Position numbers and translations under genes: made by a program
In this document: positions 58,737 to 64,000 of the stretch, in pieces
How the letters are laid out: every line of letters begins with the position of its first letter
Position numbering within the stretch: the first letter of the stretch is position 1
Origin: Maratus speciosus
Taxonomy: Eukaryota > Arthropoda > Arachnida > Araneae > Salticidae
Direction of reading: 5' to 3'
DNA: 64,000 nt
NCBI GenBank assembly: GCA_963932465.1
Contig: OZ010793.1
Span: forward strand, 253,839,333 to 253,903,332
The notes under the pieces: model-generated
Told to the model about the DNA's origin: nothing
Databases searched by the model: none
What the model saw: only the letters and a program-made list of their open reading frames with translations

Positions 58737-58925
58737 TTAACAGCTTTCCAAATTTGGATCATTTTGGAACGTTCATAACCAAGAACAAAGAAATAAAAGT
58801 CATAGCTGCCAATGAATTTCAAAATAGTTTCACTGTTATCATTGGAGGAAAATCTCTGGTGATGTGGCATTTTGAATGGCTTGATCAACAAATGGCAAAA
58901 GAAGGGGAAACTTCTCACAGCAATG
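58737..58925 (+). CDS. WD40-repeat protein, exon F
   Basis: The acceptor is TATTCTTGTAG/TT and the donor GCAATG/GTAATT. The 189-bp exon completes a Val codon from exon E and ends in phase 1. It encodes FGTFITKNKEIKVIAANEF and SFTVIIGGKSLVMWHFEWLD, the end of another blade with MWHF at the WD position, then a hydrophilic stretch QQMAKEGETSHSN that looks like a linker or tail. Whether the gene continues past the donor is discussed with the next feature. Confidence 0.88.
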
Positions 58926-58993
58926 GTAATTATTTTAAAAATGTATTACTATTACTATTTTACAGTTATTGTAGATTACTTATTAATTTCAGC

Positions 58994-59174
58994 AAGCCCA
59001 TGGAATAAGTGTCATGTTCAAAGGAACTACCACTTTATGAATGGAATTTATCTCCTTGTTAATGTAAAAATCCATCAAAAACAGAAACTAAAACATTTCA
59101 CATTTCCAGTATTTTCTTCTTATGCATGTAGAAAAAAGAAAACATCCCAGATTCTGCTAATCTTGGTTTTCTGA
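58994..59174 (+). CDS. Possible terminal exon of the WD40 gene
   Basis: An acceptor TTATTAATTTCAG/CA lies 68 bp after the donor of exon F. The phase fits (G+CA gives Ala) and the frame stays open through SPWNKCHVQRNYHFMNGIYL to a TGA at 59172-59174. The intron length suits arthropods. Against it, the encoded end (KKKTSQILLILVF) has no WD40 features, and a donor-like AAT/GTAAAA at 59062 could end the exon earlier. If exon F is instead not spliced, the frame runs 27 further codons to a TAA at 59006-59008. Confidence 0.35.
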
Positions 59175-59397
59175 CTAAGTTGGGGCTATAAGACAGATCT
59201 CCGTCGGCCCACCCTTAAAAGAAGCACTGGTCAGAATCTCAGAATGGAGTTTATTAAATTTGAATAAAATATGCTCCATAAGAGGAAAATATTGCAAATC
59301 TGAAATTTTTTTTACCTTTATTTTTTTGATGGATTTGCATGTTTCGTCATGTCTTGAATACAATTTGACTAATTTTCGATGATTTCTGATATCATTA

Positions 59398-59525
59398 CTA
59401 TATCTGAGGAGCTAATGCATGGAATTTCATCAAACTTCATTTGCAGTTAACATTAGCATAAATTGGTGCTTTTTACATTTTGATGCATATCGCCCAGTAG
59501 GTGGTGTTGCTATGCAGCTTTCCAC
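59398..59525 (+). repeat. Single unit of the ~144-bp Helentron array
   Basis: ATCTGAGGAGCTAATGCATG, ATTTCATCAAACTTCA and CGCCCAGTAGGTGGTGTTGC match, with changes, one unit of the arrays at 16.9 and 55 kb. No termini are present, so this is a fragment. Confidence 0.6.
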
Positions 59526-59529
59526 GTCC

Positions 59530-61090
59530 GTCTTAGTTTCCTTTTTATTTGAATCCATTACATGATATGTCATAACGGAAAGGTTTTAGATTGATTGCTC
59601 CAGGCATTAAACTTTTATATGCTCTAGATAATATATGCAAAACGATCTATAACAAAAAATATACAGTACATTAAAAAATTATAAGACCATTGAAAAGTTT
59701 GTGAATTACATTTTGTTTCGTATATTTATAATTGAGAGTAAAACAATTTGTACACTAATCACAACTTTAAAAACAAATTTACATTTTATTAAAATTTGCT
59801 CATTTTTCTATAAACTTAATGAGAGATATGTTAAAGGACCATATGCGATAATTTGCATATTGCTCGTCAATTCAGAATCACTGTAAAATGCACCTGTTAG
59901 TATTTTTTCATTAACGGAGAAATGAAATTTTGGTTTTGAATGTGATAGTCACTTGGCGATGTCGTAGGAAAAAGTGCTTATTGAGTATGAGGTAAGAACA
60001 TTTTTATCGTATAAGAGGGCTGGAAAATTGGAAAGAGAAATAACGATGTCGATGAAATTTTTCAAAACTGCCATCAACAATGTCATAGTAAAAAAACTTT
60101 TAAAGCAAAATAAAGAGATCTATCAGGAAGAAGTTGACAGCATGCGACAAATTTGTTGGCTAAAAAAATTATTTCGATCGATAACATTTTAGAATATGTA
60201 AAAAAAAGAAAAAAATGTAATTTAATAGATTACAACAACCATTTGGAATCTTTTTAATAATCGAATAAATAAACATCGAAAGCAGTTCCACCGAATCTTC
60301 CACAGATCGCGACAAATCACCTTCGTAACAAAATTTAACCGAAAAATCTAAATTTCATCCACCAAATTCCGTCGCATCCTCTTCAACGACAGATCGCAAA
60401 GATCAAGCTTCAGATGACCAAAACCTTCATCGATAAACTCTCCAAGTCCCGTTTACAGAAGAAAAACAGTTTACAAATCGAAAGCAGACCGAATCATCCA
60501 CAGATTGCGACAAATTACCTACGTTGAGCTCAATTTTTTTCAGTTAGAATCGACCGATTGTAAAAGCCGTGGCTAGGGGATTGGAGTCCCTCAGGACATT
60601 GGCCTTAACCGAATTTCATGGGCTACATAATCAGTTGAAGACCTCGATTTTCATGGCCTACATAATGAGTTGAAGACCTCGATTTTTGCTTTGCAAGAGG
60701 ATTTTCATTTCGGCGTCGCTTTTAGGCTTTGGATTTTTCCATATCTGATAATTTTCGCCTACACATTATATAACTTTTTCAATTTTTAACGATTTTATGA
60801 CTTTCGATTACCTATTCAAGCAATTTTTAACGATTTCATGTCTTTCTATTACCTATTCAAATAAAAATTCTTCTAAAAGCAAAGAACATCGTTGAATTTC
60901 ATTAAAAAAATGAAATGCGAGCATCATTTGGCCCCATCCTCGACCGAAAACAACAACCATTTCCAAATGTTTAAAAAAAATATGTTTCAGCGTTTGGAAG
61001 AATTTTAAATAAAATGCTAATACTGAATTTATGAAAATTAAGAAAAAGCCAAAGCTATTGAAACATTATTTTTCTATAAACCATCATTAT
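59530..61090. other. Unassigned DNA with a short direct repeat
   Basis: The segment GTTGAAGACCTCGATTTT is repeated at about 60633 and 60671 together with the preceding GGCCTACATAA or variant. The region 60270-60540 is somewhat GC-richer with CATCGAAAGC/CGAAAGCAGACCGAAT repeats. No coding support was seen; the frame at 59974-60192 is not recognised. Confidence 0.35.
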
Positions 61091-61099
61091 CCCTGAAAA

Positions 61100-61660
61100 T
61101 ATAATACCTTGAATTAAAGGAAATCTATTTTTGAGCTCGGCATTGCGAAAGTTTTCACACGATATAACAAAGAAAAGATTTTTTTTTTCAACTAACTTAA
61201 TTAGCCTAAATCCTCTTTTTGTAAATGTATTTATGAATGTTTAATAATTTATAAACTTGTGGGTCAATAGCGTTTATTACTTCAGCCAATTTGAACTTTC
61301 CACGTTCCATAGTTTACTAGTAAAATGGGTGTGTCTGACATGCATAAGAGTGACCTTATAATGGTTTTGTTTTTAAGTATGGAACCCTAACAACTAGTTG
61401 GATGTGCCAATAAACAAAACTTTCTTGTTTTCCGTACAAGTTAATATTTAAAAATGTTTTTACACGTGTTAATCCTTCAGTGTTATTAGTTCAGTAATAC
61501 ACTAACTTTGATTTTTATCTTGAGTTTCTGCTTCATTTTACTAATCGGAGTAAAAACGTGTTAATCTCAATCATAATATTTAATAAAAAAAAGTGGTGAT
61601 TGACAACCGGTTTTTGTGATCTATCCACCTGGCCCGCATAATACGTAAGCACTGTTTAAG
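61100..61660 (+). mobile_element. Diverged Helitron family A interior
   Basis: The segments CAACTAGTTGGATGTGCCAA and TTTTCCGTACAAGTTAATAT correspond to AACTAACTAGTCGGATGTGC and ATCTCATACATGTTAATACT near 1978-2035. Similarity is moderate and neither end is present. Confidence 0.4.
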
Positions 61661-63213
61661 TTAATAGATATTCATGAAAATTAGATACATTTTTTACAGT
61701 TTCCAATCAAGCTGTAATATGCATTGTTGACTGGGGAATTTTAGAAGTGGTTCTCAACAGGTGTGCCTTGAAAAGAGTTGTACTTGTTACAAAAAAAAAT
61801 TTGCGTGTGTATGTATTTATTCATGTAAGTATTCGCTGTTTTCTGTAAGTACAAATCTGTATGTACTTCAATTCAAAGAACTTAAAAGCGCTTTTTCATT
61901 AAAATTAAACCGATATATTGTACACGTTAGTATTATTTAACATTAGCGCACACAGAATGGATTCATATGCACTACTTGCTTTATCACCTACCAATATTCT
62001 GATAATGATTTTTTTTTAGTATATGTGAATCTATTTTATATGAAATTGGTAGCAAATAATGACAAATTTATTGATCTTATTATGTCAGTAAATTGAAAAA
62101 CATCAGATGAAAGAAATTCTATGAAGCATGTCTGAATGTGTAACTTTGCCAACTGCCGGTCATCCACAGGGCTTTCTTTTCATTATTAATAATTTTTCTT
62201 TAAAAATTTTTAACATTTTAAAGCGGTAAGTAGACTGTTTTTCTTTAGTGCCATCAATTTGTTTGCCGTCAAGGTTTGACGGGTTCCATAGAGTAATATT
62301 TAATAAAAATCAAATTTTTTTGTTATTCTATTGTACATCAGCTGCTTGAGAATCGCCTTGTTAGCTGGATGTGAATTGCCCGTCGATACATGAACAGATG
62401 ATGCACAACAGAACTATGTAAAATCTAGAAAAATCGCTATTACAGCTCCTCAGGGACCCCTCAGTCACAGAGCTGGAAAACATGGAAATACCAGAGAATT
62501 TTGTTGACCTGCAAATATCAGGGGCATTCAAAATAAACCTGTAAATTCAAAGAAACAAATGTTAATTTCCATTATGATTGCGGTAATCTGGAGGGGAAAA
62601 AATAATCTCAGCTCTTGAGCTCAGTCCGTGCCTGGAACCATCTTGGACTTTATTTTTAAACCAGTCTTTGGATTTTATTTTTAAACCAGTCTTTGGATTT
62701 TATTTTTAACCCAGTCTTTGGACTCAGGCTCATGGTGAAAATTTGATTTGTACAAAAATTGTAATAAAAGAAACTCTTACTATTTGGAAACAAGAACGTA
62801 GCCTAAGTTTCTTACAGTGTTTACAATCTTTTAAAAACTGAAAGCAAACTGAATTGTTATTAATGTGATATAAAAAGAAATATTCAGTCTGATTTTTCAA
62901 GCCTTTGCATGGTCAGTGTTAGTAACATAAAGAAGCCGTGAGATATCTCTTTTCTGTTTGAAGTCTTTTGTTTAATGGAAAATAGAATTCGTGTCCTGCT
63001 GGCATAGTTGTACAATGATATTTTATAAGAATGAAAATAGTGACTTTTACAGATTTTTTCCAATGGTTGGATGTAAAAAACAAATTGCCTTTTAAACAGA
63101 TTTTCAAAAACATGAATATCAAGATTTTAAAATGAAACGGGAATATTAATCTTGAAACAATTTTAAAATGTTATTAACAAATTCCTGCTGTGTACTTTTA
63201 TATCAGTTTCAGC

Positions 63214-63251
<38 letters not shown>

Positions 63252-63439
63252 AATTTATCTCTAAGATGAAATTGAATGATTGTATGTTTCTTGTACAAAT
63301 CTATAAATGACAAAACTTGTTATTCAAGTCATTCTCAGATAATGGGAAATTTTATGTCCTTGGCTAAAAAATGGGAATTAAATCAGCTATGAATGTTTGA
63401 ACTTTTTATGAGTATTTCTGTTTAAATACCCACTACATT
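61661..63439. other. Unassigned DNA with short tandem and poly-A tracts
   Basis: AACCAGTCTTTGGATTTTAT is repeated three times at about 62660-62720. A poly-A run of about 33 bases lies at 63215-63247. No gene or element boundary was recognised. Confidence 0.4.
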
Positions 63440-64000
63440 CAGGGCCCGACTTATGCAAGGGCATGCGGGGCAGCTGCCCTGGGCCCCCTTTTTTAGGGGC
63501 CCCCTATAATAGGAATCAGGATTTTGATTAAAAAGTGCCAAATGATTAAAATTAGCCAAAAGTGACCAATATTCGTATTTTCAAACATGTAAAGGAGTAT
63601 GGTGCCCGATCCCCTCTCTGCTTCCAGTACCCCCTCCATCCATGCAAAAAACAAACTATATCATTAGAAAACTAATGATTAAAATTTTATTATAACAACT
63701 TAGTATTCTATTGTTTCAAAAGAAATTATTTATTAATGTTTTCCTCGTAACGTGGTGAATTAAAACCATTAATTATGACCAATTTGGGGCATTCTCTTTT
63801 AGACATCTTATAACTTACGTAAGATAAGAAGAGTAAAAGTTTTCAAAGAAGTACTCGTGTCAACCAATCGATCATTTTTTCTACCATTATCCTACTGGTG
63901 TTTTTTCTTAAAGTTGTAGCCATCTTTTTATGATACCTTGTATACAGATGTGAGCAGTACCGGGTACAAAATTCATGCATACATACAATATGTATGAAGT
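63440..64000 (+). mobile_element. CAGGGCCCGACTTA element, left part, runs off the window
   Basis: The left end CAGGGCCCGACTTATGCAAG leads into a GC-rich subterminal section (GGGGCAGCTGCCCTGGGCCC) and then about 500 bp alignable with 21750-22230. The right end must lie beyond 64000. It is probably hAT-related from the CAGGG start. Confidence 0.6.

Overview
This is AT-rich, intron-dense eukaryotic DNA. It is most likely from an arthropod and possibly an arachnid; that is an inference from the repeat types, since no marker gene fixes the taxon. There is no operon structure, no CRISPR array and no intact autonomous transposon. Almost all of the window is transposable-element debris lying in the introns of one gene.

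Host gene (+ strand): six short exons at 10190-10325, 20121-20302, 36209-36292, 36406-36497, 52815-53136 and 58737-58925 join with compatible phases at all five junctions (2/2, 1/1, 1/1, 0/0, 1/1). They encode about 335 residues of a WD40-repeat beta-propeller protein. The 5' end is missing because the first exon enters in mid-codon. The 3' end is uncertain; a possible last exon lies at 58994-59174. Four of the five introns are about 5.6 to 16 kb long.

Layout. 0-3.5 kb: C-terminal piece of a DDE transposase followed by three small hairpins, then the 3' part of a Helitron. 3.9-7.8 kb: a mariner-type MITE, a tandem array of ~141-151 bp units and other repeats. 7.8-10.16 kb: two Helitrons of one family, the second ending 28 bp before the first WD40 exon. 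10.35-16.5 kb: a second Helitron family with a ~295-bp internal array, interrupted by an element containing 5S-rRNA-derived sequence; an inverted second copy of that element carries a tRNA-derived SINE. 16.7-17.9 kb: a Helentron-like element with a ~144-bp array. 19.1-21.3 kb: two direct hAT-like copies around the second exon. 23.4-29.9 kb: further Helitrons on both strands. 31-35 kb: inverted repeats and a Transib-type element. 36.8-46 kb: hAT, pogo-like and TA-type MITEs and a 1-kb minisatellite inside terminal repeats. 43.9-50.9 kb: a three-level nest of a Helentron-like element, a Helitron and a second Helentron-like copy. 51.6-59 kb: TIR elements around the last two exons. 59-64 kb: repeat fragments.

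Most element calls rest on termini, target-site duplications and copy-to-copy comparison by eye; no database comparison was possible.
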